DNA from: Flavobacterium anhuiense
GTDB taxonomy: Bacteria; Bacteroidota; Bacteroidia; Flavobacteriales; Flavobacteriaceae
DNA length: 64,000 bases
NCBI RefSeq assembly: GCF_004151235.1
Contig: NZ_JUIV01000005.1
Location: 186,001-250,000 of the forward strand
Direction of reading: 5' to 3'
Position numbers and translations under genes: made by a program. The notes under the pieces were generated by a model. That model did not search any database. It worked only from the letters and a program-made list of their open reading frames with translations, and had not been told where the DNA came from. Positions within the stretch are counted from its first letter, which is position 1; every line of letters starts with the position of its first letter. Of the stretch, positions 1-8,066 are shown in pieces.

Positions 1-64
1 TCTTTTACACTTTGAATATACTTTGCGCTCTTTGTACTTATTTTTTATGTTTACGCGCAATCAT

Positions 65-159
65 TTTCTCGCAGATTTTGCAGATCATGCAGATTTACTA
101 TGAGAAAAGTATTCTGCAGATTAAAAAAATCTGTTTAGATCTGCAAAATCTGCGAGAAA
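65..159. repeat. Inverted repeat, cagattttgcagat family
   Basis: A perfect 21-bp inverted repeat has arms at 65-85 and 139-159, beginning tttctcgcagattttgcag. The loop holds further degenerate agattt/cagatt copies. It fills the gap left of the DUF72 gene and resembles the other intergenic palindromes of this window. A short reading frame across it (12-212) is low-complexity repeat translation and is not called. Confidence 0.75.
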
Positions 160-257
160 GAAAAATTAACTACAAAAAAAAAGCTTTGCGATCTCTTTTT
201 AATCTGCATTAAGCGCTCAAAATAAAAAAGCTTAGCGTTCTCCGCGCTAAAAAAAAA

Positions 258-971
258 TCAAATAGTCATCCTTTTTAATTCTAAAGCATTCAGAATCCCT
301 GCTTCGCTTGCAGTATTATTGAAATAAACAAATCCTTTTTTGGAATGAATCTGCTGGTTTACATGTTTTAATTCTTCGGTAGAATAACTAGAATGAAATA
401 ATTTTGGAACTCCATGAAAACGCATATAAAGTATTGGAAAATCTTTAAAAATAGTTTGGGGAAGATTGGGATAACTTACACTGCAAAAAGTAATATTATT
501 TTCTTTAAAAGCATTCCAAACCTCATCATTCCACCAGCTCTTATGACGAAATTCTACCACATTTTTAAAATCATGATCGAGAATTCCAATTATAGCATCT
601 AGTTTCTCTCTGCTGAAAGCATAACTTGGCGGAAATTGAAACAAAATAGCGGCGAGTTTGTCTTTCATTCCTTCTTTACAAATTTTATAAAACTCATTCA
701 AACGGCTTTCGCAATCTATAAGCTTTTTAATATGAGTGATTTCTTTTGGAACTTTGACCGAAAACAAAAATGATTCGGGTGTTTTATTGTACCAGTTTTG
801 AAAAATACGAACTGTTGGAAATTTGTAAAAACTTCCATTAAACTCATATGTATCAAAATGCTGGCAATAGAACTCAAACCATTTCTTGGAAGGAAGATTT
901 TGAGGATAAAAAACAGTCTTCCAAAAACTGTTGTAAAAGCTAGAGCAGCCTATTGTTACTTGGTTTTTCAT
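258..971 (-). CDS. DUF72 domain-containing protein
   Basis: A 237-residue protein matching the DUF72 (YecE-like) family, which has a TIM-barrel-like fold and no firmly established reaction. Visible family features are the N-terminal 'IGCSSFYNSFWKTVFYPQ' segment, the 'YEFNGSFYKFPTV' segment near residue 42, 'FQFPPSY' near residue 110 and the 'VEFRHKSWW' motif near residue 140. The length is a little short for the family but looks complete. Its ATG overlaps the stop of the upstream DNA glycosylase gene by 4 bases (ATGA-type overlap), so the two are very probably co-translated. That suggests, but does not prove, a role related to nucleic acids. Confidence 0.88.
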   Translation of the reverse strand: MKNQVTIGCSSFYNSFWKTVFYPQNLPSKKWFEFYCQHFDTYEFNGSFYKFPTVRIFQNWYNKTPESFLFSVKVPKEITHIKKLIDCESRLNEFYKICKEGMKDKLAAILFQFPPSYAFSREKLDAIIGILDHDFKNVVEFRHKSWWNDEVWNAFKENNITFCSVSYPNLPQTIFKDFPILYMRFHGVPKLFHSSYSTEELKHVNQQIHSKKGFVYFNNTASEAGILNALELKRMTI

Positions 972-1699
972 ATATATAATTGTTGGCAGTTAGTGCAGAA
1001 AAAACTTCTGCGTTTTCGTTGTCCCGTCTGTTTTTTCTGAAACGGAAGATTACATCGCAAACACACACTTTTGGTATACGCTTCCCAATGTTTTTTGAGC
1101 TCAAATTTCTTTTTCCAATATAAAAATTCGAAGCTGTAAGTCGAGCATTCGGCGATAAGCTGGCTAATGGTATGAGGCGGAATTTTTTCTACAATTGATT
1201 CTGGATGAACATAGCAACGATACAAAACTTCATTTTTGATAATATTACCAACTCCAGAGAAAATATCTTGATCTAAAATAACATCACAAATCATTTTTTC
1301 CGGCATTTTTTCAATACTCCTCTGTGCTTTCTTCGGATTCCAATCTTCATTCATCACATCAACACTCCAATCATAATGAGAATTGATATCGCCTTCTAGG
1401 ATTTTAACCGAGCAGGTGTAGAAATTTATTTCGCCATTCTCAAAAACTAAGCTCAATCTGGGTTTTGAAGCTTTGCGTTCATTTACTCGATACGTTCCAA
1501 ACATCAGCATGTGAATTTTTACTGTAAATGAATTAAAACAGATTAAAAAATGCTTTCCCCAAGTTTTAAAAGCAAGAATAGTTTTGTCTTGTAGCCGAGC
1601 AATATCAATATGTGAGTTTCCAGATACAGAAATTATTTTCTGTCCTGCAAATTGCTGTACTTCTTCTTTTAAGATTACTATAGATGGACCTTCGGGCAT
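968..1699 (-). CDS. Fpg/Nei-family DNA glycosylase (endonuclease VIII-like)
   Basis: A 243-residue base-excision repair glycosylase/AP lyase. It begins MPEGPS, so after Met removal Pro1 is the nucleophile and Glu2 the acid catalyst. The H2TH region includes 'SGVGNIIKNEVLYR' at about residue 150. The C-terminus has a zinc finger with pairs CxxC (CLRC) and CxxC (CTNC), between which lies a basic stretch ending KRRS. Serine after GP instead of the Fpg glutamate favours a Nei-like member, so the lesion spectrum cannot be assigned between oxidised pyrimidines and purines. It is the first gene of a two-gene unit with the DUF72 gene and converges on no other gene. Confidence 0.9.
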   Translation of the reverse strand: MPEGPSIVILKEEVQQFAGQKIISVSGNSHIDIARLQDKTILAFKTWGKHFLICFNSFTVKIHMLMFGTYRVNERKASKPRLSLVFENGEINFYTCSVKILEGDINSHYDWSVDVMNEDWNPKKAQRSIEKMPEKMICDVILDQDIFSGVGNIIKNEVLYRCYVHPESIVEKIPPHTISQLIAECSTYSFEFLYWKKKFELKKHWEAYTKSVCLRCNLPFQKKQTGQRKRRSFFCTNCQQLYI

Positions 1700-1721
1700 A
1701 TATTCAATTTTTTATTTAACT

Positions 1722-1753
1722 AAAAAGTGCAGCTTAAGAACTGCACTTTTATT
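1722..1753 (-). terminator. Rho-independent terminator of the DUF892 gene
   Basis: The hairpin aaaagtgcag / ctgcactttt with a short loop is followed on the minus strand by T residues. It sits directly after the stop of the ferritin-like gene and before the glycosylase start. Confidence 0.75.
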
Positions 1754-1768
1754 TTATTTATCGCCGCC

Positions 1769-2353
1769 TTATTCAATTTCGGCGGCTTCGAGATTCACTG
1801 CATTTACAGCAACTTCTGTAAGTGTTTTATCAGCACCTTTTTCTTCATCAAGTGTTTGCTCTAGCAAAGTGGCTGCTTCAGCAATACCTAGAGTTTCTGC
1901 AAATTGTCTTAAAGTACCGTAAGTAGCAATTTCGTAATGTTCTATTTTTTGGCTTGCAGCAATAATTCCAGCATCACGCACTACTCCAAACCCGGTTTCT
2001 TCCAGCATTCCCTTAGCTTCCTCGATTAAACCTTCCATAGCATCGCATTTTTTTGCACTTGCCTTTTTACCAATAATTTTAAATACTTCTTCTAAACGGA
2101 CAATCTGTTCTTCTGTTTCTGTTAAATGATTGTCAATCGCATCTTTCAATTCTACAGAAGAAGCATTCTTTACCATTACTGGCAATGCTTTTGTCAAAGC
2201 TTTTTCTGCCCAGTAAATATCTTTTAGTCCTTCTTCAAATAATTCAGTTAATCCTGAAGCTGCACTCGATTTTGGTTTAGTAACTCCTCTTGGCGTGGTC
2301 TCTTTTTTAGTTTCTTTTGCAGTAGTTGCATTTTTACTATCTGTCGTTTTCAT
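1769..2353 (-). CDS. Ferritin-like DUF892 (YciE/YciF) protein
   Basis: A 194-residue protein. The start is placed at the ATG at 2353 (MKTTDSKNATT), because the 24 residues available upstream are hydrophobic and unlike the family. Residues 1-35 are a Lys/Thr-rich tail, followed by the DUF892 four-helix domain: 'GLTELFEEGLKDIYWAEKAL', then 'HLTETEEQIVRLEEVF' and 'EHYEIATYGTLRQFAETLG', carrying the Glu/His residues expected for a ferritin-like di-iron site. Family members are general stress proteins. Neighbouring DUF1328, topoisomerase IB and DUF4142 genes fit a stress island. The iron-binding role is inferred from the family. Confidence 0.9.
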   Translation of the reverse strand: MKTTDSKNATTAKETKKETTPRGVTKPKSSAASGLTELFEEGLKDIYWAEKALTKALPVMVKNASSVELKDAIDNHLTETEEQIVRLEEVFKIIGKKASAKKCDAMEGLIEEAKGMLEETGFGVVRDAGIIAASQKIEHYEIATYGTLRQFAETLGIAEAATLLEQTLDEEKGADKTLTEVAVNAVNLEAAEIE

Positions 2354-2505
2354 GGTAATAATTTTTATGATTAATATGATGATAAAATTACTGCGTGTAC
2401 TGCCAGAGGGGTTATATGATTTCAACTTTAAATTCTATTCTAAACATCTGTTAATTATACAATTACACTTAGAAATCTTATAAGTAATTCCTTAAATCTT
2501 CACGC

Positions 2506-2513
2506 TAGCTTTG
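2506..2513 (+). promoter_or_regulatory. Candidate -7 element (TAGCTTTG) of the acidic-protein gene
   Basis: It matches the Bacteroidota TAnnTTTG -7 consensus 30 bases before the ATG. No clear TTG -33 box is present at 17-23 bases upstream, so the assignment rests on the -7 element alone. Confidence 0.4.
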
Positions 2514-2542
2514 TAATTATTAATCATAAAAAACAAGATATC

Positions 2543-3082
2543 ATGAATACTATCAATAAAAAAAACAGCTATAACACAGATTTAAAAAATCATTTTTCTG
2601 ATGATCGAAATTTAGGAGAAGACTTAAAAGATGATGGAAGACAAACAGATAATGATAATAGAGAAATTGTCGAAAGAGGCTATATGGTTCGAAATGGCTA
2701 TAATCCGAATAGGCCAAATCCTGATCAGGAAGATTTTGTAAGCGATGACGATTTAGATGATCTTAATGATGATTTTCATAACGACAGAGACTTAGAAAAC
2801 AACAACGATGAAATATATGAAGTCGAACTGGAAGATGATAATTATATTGAAGAAAATGACGAATTTGACAATCCCTCAGATCTAAAAGAAGACGAATTTG
2901 ACTTTAATGAAACCGAAGATGTCCTGGAAGACATTGACGATGAAGATGAAGATGAAGATGAGGATGACGACGATTTCATAGAAGAAGATATTGACAACAA
3001 TGATACGGACTACATTGAAGACGATGTGCAAGAAGACAATGATGACGAAAGTTATCCAGAAAATGATCCACGTCGATTTTAA
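2543..3082 (+). CDS. Highly acidic Asp/Glu/Asn-rich protein, unknown function
   Basis: A 179-residue soluble protein with no signal peptide, membrane segment or cysteine. From residue 60 onward it is dominated by Asp and Glu, with a DEDEDEDEDD run near residue 135 and repeated D-D-x-I-E-E units. The N-terminal 50 residues are polar and Asn-rich with 'VERGYMVRNGYNPNRPNPDQ'. It is probably disordered. I do not recognise a family. Possible roles are a nucleic-acid mimic, cation buffer or chaperone-like solute protein; none is demonstrated. A TAGCTTTG -7-like element lies at 2506-2513, and a strong terminator follows the stop, so it is probably a monocistronic real gene. Confidence 0.7.
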   Translation: MNTINKKNSYNTDLKNHFSDDRNLGEDLKDDGRQTDNDNREIVERGYMVRNGYNPNRPNPDQEDFVSDDDLDDLNDDFHNDRDLENNNDEIYEVELEDDNYIEENDEFDNPSDLKEDEFDFNETEDVLEDIDDEDEDEDEDDDDFIEEDIDNNDTDYIEDDVQEDNDDESYPENDPRRF

Positions 3083-3105
3083 TATTTTCTTATCAGTAAA
3101 AAATA

Positions 3106-3140
3106 AAAACCGTCTCGTTAAATAACGAGACGGTTTTTTT
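3106..3140 (+). terminator. Strong rho-independent terminator
   Basis: Perfect stem aaccgtctcgtta / taacgagacggtt with a 2-base loop and a T7 tail, 25 bases after the stop of the acidic-protein gene. Confidence 0.92.
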
Positions 3141-3225
3141 GAGTCTAAAATTTAACTACTTAATCTCCAATAATTTTCAGTACTGGATTATCGTCCTTCG
3201 TGGTTTTATAATTATTACAGAAACC

Positions 3226-3264
3226 ACAAAACGACACATTATAAAAGTCAATGTGCCGTTTTAA
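3226..3264 (-). terminator. Terminator of the DUF1328 gene
   Basis: Stem aaaacgacacatt / aatgtgccgtttt (one G-T wobble) with a 9-base loop, located just after the stop of the small DUF1328 gene on the minus strand. Confidence 0.65.
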
Positions 3265-3287
3265 ATTTATTTTTATTTACTGATATT

Positions 3288-3452
3288 TTATACCCTTGTA
3301 GATCTTCCGCTGATTAATGAAATAACGAATAGAACTAAAAATATAAAGAATAAAATTTTAGCTATACTAGCAGCTCCGGCAGCAATTCCACCGAAACCAA
3401 ATATTCCCGCCACTATGGCTAGAATAATAAAAGTGACTGTCCAACGTAACAT
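3288..3452 (-). CDS. Small DUF1328 (YtjA-like) membrane protein
   Basis: A 54-residue protein read directly from the sequence, starting [16 protein letters not shown]. Two hydrophobic segments (about residues 5-24 and 30-48) are separated by a Gly/Ala turn '[14 protein letters not shown]', and the protein ends in GRSTRV. This is the layout of the DUF1328 family of tiny inner-membrane proteins, which are often stress-induced and of unknown mechanism. It lies between the acidic-protein gene and topoisomerase IB, has its own downstream hairpin, and appears to be transcribed alone. Confidence 0.85.
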   Translation of the reverse strand: MLRWTVTFIILAIVAGIFGFGGIAAGAASIAKILFFIFLVLFVISLISGRSTRV

Positions 3453-3529
3453 AATAATAGTTTTTTAGTTAATAATGATTTTGTTTGTATTGCAAACTTT
3501 TTAAGCTTTTGGAGAGATGCAGTAACTCT

Positions 3530-4624
3530 TTAGGAACAAGGCGTTTCTAAATTGATTTCGTAATTCTGAATCAATTCAGAAAATGCTATTTCTGATTTTG
3601 TAAAATATTTTCGAGTGCTTCGGCTTTTCTTTGCCAAATCAAAATATTGCTGAATAGAACCGTCTTCGTAAGTAGAAATTAAAAGCGGATGAACATAATA
3701 ATCTTTGCAGACTTTTCTAGTATTTCCAAGCGCTTCGGCCGTGAGATCAAAAGCTGTGATAATATTCTGTTTGATCTCTTTCTCGTCTGAAGTAACTCCC
3801 ATTTCCATTAAACTTTCAAAGAAAATGATAGAAGCAGCCCAAGTTCTGAAATCTTTTGCACTAAAATATTCTCCAGAAATATTGTGCAGATATTCATTTA
3901 CAGCATGACTGTCTAAAACTTTTCTTTCGCCATTTTTATCATAATATTTAAAAACCTCATAGCCTGGAATTTCTTCACAACGGCTTACCAGTTTAACCAA
4001 CTGCTTATTTCGAGTGGTAATAGTGTGCTGTTTTCCCTTTTTACCGATAAACTCAAATCGAAGCGAATTTCTATTGATATTGATGTGGCGTTTTCTTAAA
4101 GTCGAAAGTCCATACGATTTATTATCCTTAGCATATTTCTCATTTCCAATTCTAATATGCGTTTCTTCCATTAATCGAATTACCAAAGCGGTCACTTTTT
4201 CCTTAGACCATTCTTTCTTCTCCAAATCAAGATCAACTTGTTTTCTAATGGCTGGAAGTTTAGCTCCAAATTCAGCAATTTTATAAAACTTGGTTTGGTT
4301 TCGAATCAAATTCCATCTCGGATGATAACGGTATTGTTTCCTATTTTTAAGATCTGTTCCTACCGCTTGTAAATGTCCGTTTGTAACATCTGTTATGCGA
4401 ACATTCTCCCATGCTGGCGGAAGCACCAAACTATTAATGCGTTTAATTTCATGTTTGCTCTTTACATTCTTTCCGTTTTTTTTATAAACGAAATTTTCTC
4501 CTTCGCGGCATCGAACAATAGTTAACTGATGATCATTAATATATTCCAAGTCTAGTTTTTCAATAACTAGATGTGGCGCTTTAATTAGCTGATTCATTAA
4601 ATTTTCTTTTTTCGCCGCATTCAT
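3530..4624 (-). CDS. DNA topoisomerase IB (poxvirus/eukaryote type)
   Basis: A 364-residue tyrosine-recombinase-fold topoisomerase that relaxes supercoils through a 3'-phosphotyrosine. Visible catalytic elements are Arg158 in 'HIRIGNEKYA', the lysine hairpin 'IGKKGKQH' near residue 195, Arg260 in 'DFRTWAAS', and the nucleophile Tyr310 in 'KVCKDYYVHP'. The N-terminal part has 'LPPAWENVRI' and 'RKQYRYHPRW', typical of bacterial TopIB. The length matches the family. It is followed 40 bases away by a small SAP/Rho-N-like gene on the same strand, transcribed first, suggesting a two-gene unit. It supplements, and does not replace, the essential type IA and II enzymes. Confidence 0.93.
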   Translation of the reverse strand: MNAAKKENLMNQLIKAPHLVIEKLDLEYINDHQLTIVRCREGENFVYKKNGKNVKSKHEIKRINSLVLPPAWENVRITDVTNGHLQAVGTDLKNRKQYRYHPRWNLIRNQTKFYKIAEFGAKLPAIRKQVDLDLEKKEWSKEKVTALVIRLMEETHIRIGNEKYAKDNKSYGLSTLRKRHININRNSLRFEFIGKKGKQHTITTRNKQLVKLVSRCEEIPGYEVFKYYDKNGERKVLDSHAVNEYLHNISGEYFSAKDFRTWAASIIFFESLMEMGVTSDEKEIKQNIITAFDLTAEALGNTRKVCKDYYVHPLLISTYEDGSIQQYFDLAKKSRSTRKYFTKSEIAFSELIQNYEINLETPCS

Positions 4625-4664
4625 GGTATTTAAAAATTTATCACAGAAATAGTTTTAAATAATT

Positions 4665-4904
4665 TTAATTATTTCTTAAAGACTCAATTAAGTCTTTTTT
4701 GTTCATATAAGATCTTCCCTTTATGCCTACTTTACTGGCTTGTTTCAAAAGTTCTTCTTTGGTCCATTCATCATAAGGCTTTTCTTTTCCGCCTTTCTTT
4801 CCTGCATTTGGCGTATTGGCAATACGAGCCGATTTTTCTTTGCTGTATCCTTTTTTTACCAATGCTTCATATTGCTCTTCATTCTTAATTCTTGGATCTG
4901 GCAT
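4665..4904 (-). CDS. Small DUF7218/Rho N-terminal (SAP-like) protein
   Basis: A 79-residue basic protein. Residues 1-45 carry 'YEALVKKGYSKEKSARIAN' and a Gly/Lys-rich linker. Residues 46-79 ('WTKEELLKQASKVGIKGRS', then 'MNKKDLIESLRNN') form a helix-extended-helix like the Rho N-terminal or SAP nucleic-acid-binding fold. The same-strand gene 40 bases downstream encodes topoisomerase IB, so a nucleoid or DNA-binding role is plausible. The function is inferred from the fold resemblance only. Confidence 0.8.
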   Translation of the reverse strand: MPDPRIKNEEQYEALVKKGYSKEKSARIANTPNAGKKGGKEKPYDEWTKEELLKQASKVGIKGRSYMNKKDLIESLRNN

Positions 4905-5094
4905 GACTATATCTTTTTTAAGGGATTAAATTCTAAAAAATCTGATAAGTCAAAGTTCTTCAAAAAGTTAAGCGAATCTGTTATAGAATTTTTGCTGGAA
5001 ATTTCATTTTTGTAGGATGGGAATTGTGAAAGTGGAGATGTAAATTTTTCTTTTTTTTTGTGAAATGTAAGATGTGAGATGTGAGATGCAAAAA

Positions 5095-5125
5095 AATCCC
5101 AACTCTTTTGGAGTTGGGATTATAA
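5095..5125 (-). terminator. Terminator of the four-TM protein gene
   Basis: Perfect 11-bp stem aatcccaactc / gagttgggatt with loop ttttg; on the minus strand it is followed by seven T residues. It lies 24 bases after the stop of the 5145-5813 gene. Confidence 0.85.
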
Positions 5126-5144
5126 TAAGAAAAAAAATGAGTTA

Positions 5145-5813
5145 TTAATTTAATTTTTGCAATTTAATGTTCATCCAAATAAATATAAAAATTGTTCCTA
5201 TTTGAATAATTAGATTAACTAAATAATTCAATATCCACGAATTGGATAAAATCATTGGTATTAAACTACATAACCAATAAAAAATTTGACCTAAACCAAA
5301 AAAAGTTGTAACTAATATAAGAGTTACTGCTACCCTTTGAGAAATTGTGGATACTTTATCTATAAACAACATTAAAAATATCATTGCAATTCCTAATAAT
5401 ATATATACTCCAGATGCCGTAAAATAAAACCAAAAATCACTTGGCGCATCTATTTCTTCTACTGGTTTAACTGATTTTGAAATATTATCTTTTTTTATGT
5501 CTTTTCTAAAAGACAATTGAGCAAAGTAATCATATGAATATTCTAAAACACTTTTCCTTGAAAAAATTTCTTCTCTAATTTTTTTAGCTGCTTTAATAGT
5601 AACACTATCTGATGCAGGATTAGAAATTATCAAATTTAATTTTTGAATTTGTTCAATTTTATTATTGACAACATAATTACTAGAAACTCCTAGAACATTA
5701 TTTATGAGCAGCACTCCAAATAGCACTAGTATTATTATAGCAGCTTTCGATGAAATTTTTTTCCTTTCATCAAAAACAAAATCAAAAAATTTGTCAAAAA
5801 AATTCATATTCAT
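5145..5813 (-). CDS. Hypothetical membrane protein with four predicted TM segments
   Basis: A 222-residue protein that I do not recognise. Hydrophobic segments lie at about residues 23-43, 128-151, 161-190 and 197-216. Residues 45-125 form a Lys/Glu-rich, probably extracytoplasmic or coiled region ('NNKIEQIQKLNLI', 'KAAKKIREEIF'). The gene is visibly more AT-rich than its neighbours and stands alone, with a terminator downstream and opposite-strand DUF4142 upstream, so it may be a strain-variable insertion. No catalytic motif is apparent. Confidence 0.7.
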   Translation of the reverse strand: MNMNFFDKFFDFVFDERKKISSKAAIIILVLFGVLLINNVLGVSSNYVVNNKIEQIQKLNLIISNPASDSVTIKAAKKIREEIFSRKSVLEYSYDYFAQLSFRKDIKKDNISKSVKPVEEIDAPSDFWFYFTASGVYILLGIAMIFLMLFIDKVSTISQRVAVTLILVTTFFGLGQIFYWLCSLIPMILSNSWILNYLVNLIIQIGTIFIFIWMNIKLQKLN

Positions 5814-5977
5814 TAATTAGTTTCTAGAAATTATAATATAGTATAATTAAAATCTTTTAAACAAAAATAGGTTTAATAAAAACTGCATCCAAATCCTATA
5901 ACAATCCCTAAAAATCCTGTAAAATTTTCTTACAGCTTCTCCATAATTTTACATTATAACATTAAACTATTAAAATC

Positions 5978-6565
5978 ATGAAAAAGTTATTATTAGCCGG
6001 AAAAGCCATTTTAGGAGCAGGACTTATCATTATATTCCTTCAATCTTGTAAAAACGAAACCAAACAAGAAGATCCAAAAGAAGTCGCTGAAGATGCAAAC
6101 GAAGCAAAATTCGATTCTATTGACAGTAAAGAAGATGACTCTGAATTTTTAGTAGATCAAGCCGAAATTAATTTAGCTGAAATTGAAATTGGTAAACTGG
6201 CTCAAACAAAAAGTACAAATCCTGAAGTGAAAAAATTTGGTAAAATGCTTGTTGATGAGCATACAAAATCAGCTTCTGAAGTGAGTGCTTTAGCAAAAGC
6301 GAAAAACTTTACTCTTCCAACTTCTTTAACTGAAGAAGGTCAAGAAGAATACAATAAATTAAACGAAAAATCGGGTGTTGATTTTGATAAAAAATTCGCT
6401 GACATGATGATTGACGGTCACGAAAAAGCAATTAAAAAACTGGATAAAGCTGCAAAAGATGCTAACGATCAAGAAATAAGAACTTGGGCTTCTAACAATA
6501 TTGCAGGTTTAACAGCTCATTTGGAACACGCTAAAATGCTAAAACAAAACTTAGATAAAAAGTAA
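5978..6565 (+). CDS. DUF4142 lipoprotein (ferritin-like fold)
   Basis: A 195-residue protein. The signal peptide ends in a lipobox-like 'FLQSC', with Cys24 the lipidated residue. An acidic linker at residues 30-58 is followed by the DUF4142 helical domain, with 'INLAEIEIGKLAQTKSTNPE', 'FGKMLVDEHTKS' and a closing 'LTAHLEHAKML'. The family belongs to the ferritin-like clan, and the spaced Glu/His residues could bind metal. It is probably anchored in the periplasmic or outer membrane. It is adjacent to other stress-type genes but transcribed alone. Confidence 0.88.
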   Translation: MKKLLLAGKAILGAGLIIIFLQSCKNETKQEDPKEVAEDANEAKFDSIDSKEDDSEFLVDQAEINLAEIEIGKLAQTKSTNPEVKKFGKMLVDEHTKSASEVSALAKAKNFTLPTSLTEEGQEEYNKLNEKSGVDFDKKFADMMIDGHEKAIKKLDKAAKDANDQEIRTWASNNIAGLTAHLEHAKMLKQNLDKK

Positions 6566-6571
6566 AATGAA

Positions 6572-6639
6572 TTAAGACGCTAAGATTCTAAGGTTCTGAG
6601 ATTATAAGCTTATTGAGTCTAAGAACCTCAAATCTTTGC
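6572..6639. repeat. Inverted repeat, ctaagattctaag family, copy 1
   Basis: Left arm 'gctaagattctaaggttctg' and right arm 'gagtctaagaacctcaaatc' form an imperfect hairpin directly after the DUF4142 stop. The same degenerate motif recurs at about 6685, 8030, 28973, 61027 and 62981. Confidence 0.7.
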
Positions 6640-6643
6640 TAAA

Positions 6644-6685
6644 AACCCCTTCAAGAGTTGAATTGCTTGAGGGGTTGTTTTTTTG
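6644..6685 (+). terminator. Terminator of the DUF4142 gene
   Basis: Stem aaccccttcaag / cttgaggggtt with one bulge, followed by gtttttttg. Confidence 0.8.
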
Positions 6686-6790
6686 AGATGCTAAGATCAT
6701 CGTTCTGCTTTATTAATTTCTAAATTCGCTAAGATTCTAAGCACAAAAGAAAAACGTAGTATTTTAGAATCTTAACAACTTAGCATCTTA
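6685..6790. repeat. Inverted repeat, ctaagattctaag family, copy 2
   Basis: It starts 'gagatgctaagatcat' and ends with the complement 'cttaacaacttagcatctta'. The right end reaches to within the last codons of the alcohol dehydrogenase gene's 3' flank (stop at 6788-6790). Confidence 0.65.
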
Positions 6791-7840
6791 TTTAAGCGAC
6801 GCCATATCAATCACAAAACGATATTTAACGTCTCCTTTTAATAATCTTTCGTAGGCGTCGTTTACATCATTTACACCGATTACTTCGACATCTGATGTGA
6901 TATTATGTTCGGCACAGAAATCAAGCATTTCCTGAGTTTCGGCAAGTCCTCCAATAAGAGATCCTGAGAAGCTTCTTCTACCTAAAATCAAGCTGAAAGA
7001 AGTTACAGGAAGCGGATCCATTGGTGCTCCAACCAGAGTTAATGTTCCGTCTACTTTTAGTAAATTTAAATATGCATCAATACTGTGTTCGGCAGAAACG
7101 CAGTCTAAAATAAAATTCAAACTTCTTGCATGCGCTGCCATTTGCGCTTCGTCTGTAGACAATACCACCTCATCTGCTCCAAGACGTTTTGCATCGTCTG
7201 TTTTAGATAAAGATGTTGTAAAAACCACTACATGAGCGCCCATAGCTTTAGCTATCTTAATTCCCATGTGACCAAGGCCGCCGATACCTACAATTCCGAC
7301 TTTTTGACCTGGACCGACTTTCCAATGTTTTAATGGTGAGTAAGTCGTAATTCCTGCACATAATAATGGAGCAACAGCAGCTAAATCTAACTTATCTGAA
7401 ATATGCAAAACGAAGCTTTCGTCTACTGTAATGCTTTGAGAATAACCTCCATAAGTTTGTCCTCCTAAATGTTTGTCTGGCGAATTAAACGTCTGAGTAC
7501 TTCCTTCATCGCAGAATTGCTCTAAATCATTTTTGCAATGTTCGCACTCTCTACAAGAATCAACCAAACAACCCACTCCAGCTAAATCTCCAACTTTGAA
7601 GCCTTTTACATGATCTCCAACTTTAGTCACGCGTCCCACAATCTCATGTCCCGGAACAATCGGATAAATGGTTCCATGCCATTCATTTCTAGCGGTATGC
7701 AAATCTGAGTGGCAGATTCCGCAATATAAAATTTCAATTTCTACATCATGCGCTTGTACAGCTCTTCTTTTAATATCTAAGGTTTTTAGTGGTGCTTCGG
7801 CAGCTTCTGTACCAAAGGCTTTAATGTTTTTTGTTTCCAT
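6788..7840 (-). CDS. Zinc-dependent NAD(P) alcohol dehydrogenase (YahK/CAD type)
   Basis: A 350-residue medium-chain dehydrogenase interconverting alcohols and aldehydes. Catalytic zinc ligands are Cys40, His65 and Glu66 in 'YCGICHSDLH' and 'PGHEIVG'. Structural zinc is held by Cys96, Cys99, Cys102 and Cys110. A Rossmann motif 'GIGGLGHMGIKIAKAMGA' lies near residue 185. The sequence style (GxxRRSFSGSLIGG) is that of broad-range NADPH aldehyde reductases of the cinnamyl-alcohol type. It lies downstream of the cupin and AraC genes on the same strand, separated by 223 bases containing a tcccgatagctatcggga palindrome, so regulation by that AraC protein is possible but not shown. Confidence 0.92.
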   Translation of the reverse strand: METKNIKAFGTEAAEAPLKTLDIKRRAVQAHDVEIEILYCGICHSDLHTARNEWHGTIYPIVPGHEIVGRVTKVGDHVKGFKVGDLAGVGCLVDSCRECEHCKNDLEQFCDEGSTQTFNSPDKHLGGQTYGGYSQSITVDESFVLHISDKLDLAAVAPLLCAGITTYSPLKHWKVGPGQKVGIVGIGGLGHMGIKIAKAMGAHVVVFTTSLSKTDDAKRLGADEVVLSTDEAQMAAHARSLNFILDCVSAEHSIDAYLNLLKVDGTLTLVGAPMDPLPVTSFSLILGRRSFSGSLIGGLAETQEMLDFCAEHNITSDVEVIGVNDVNDAYERLLKGDVKYRFVIDMASLK

Positions 7841-7871
7841 AATTATATTGTTGTTTTTTGTTTTTGTTTCA

Positions 7872-7889
7872 TCCCGATAGCTATCGGGA
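7872..7889. repeat. Perfect 18-bp palindrome tcccgatagctatcggga
   Basis: This is the same core as the 38-base palindrome at 9701-9738 (cccgatagttatcggg). It lies 32 bases upstream of the alcohol dehydrogenase ATG and belongs to an interspersed palindrome family. Confidence 0.8.
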
Positions 7890-8029
7890 CAGGTTTAAAA
7901 CCGTTCTGAAATTGCAATAGAAATCCGGCTGACTTATACTGATTTGCAAACAGTTATATAAATTTCGATTATTTTTATCTAATCAAAAAATATAATCTGT
8001 TATAAATCAGTAAGATCTGCGTAAAAAAA

Positions 8030-8066
8030 CTTAGAATCTCAGAATCTTAGAACCTTAGCATCTTTA
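8030..8066. repeat. ctaagattctaag-family repeat, copy 3
   Basis: One arm only ('ttagaatctcagaatcttag' followed by 'aaccttagcatctt'), directly abutting the stop of the cupin gene. Confidence 0.6.

Noticed and set aside
12..212. 66-codon reading frame on the + strand at the window edge
   Set aside because: It runs through the 65-159 inverted repeat; its translation is low-complexity and it has no family likeness.
3160..3260. Minus-strand peptide CGFCNNYKTTKDDNPVLK-like ending KIIGD
   Set aside because: Looks protein-like with a CxxC, but there is no ATG start, and it overlaps the DUF1328 terminator; at most a gene remnant. Not enough evidence to call.
5067..5090. gtaagatgtgagatgtgagatgc tandem pattern
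   Set aside because: Only two or three short imperfect units; a minor simple repeat, not a CRISPR or attachment site.
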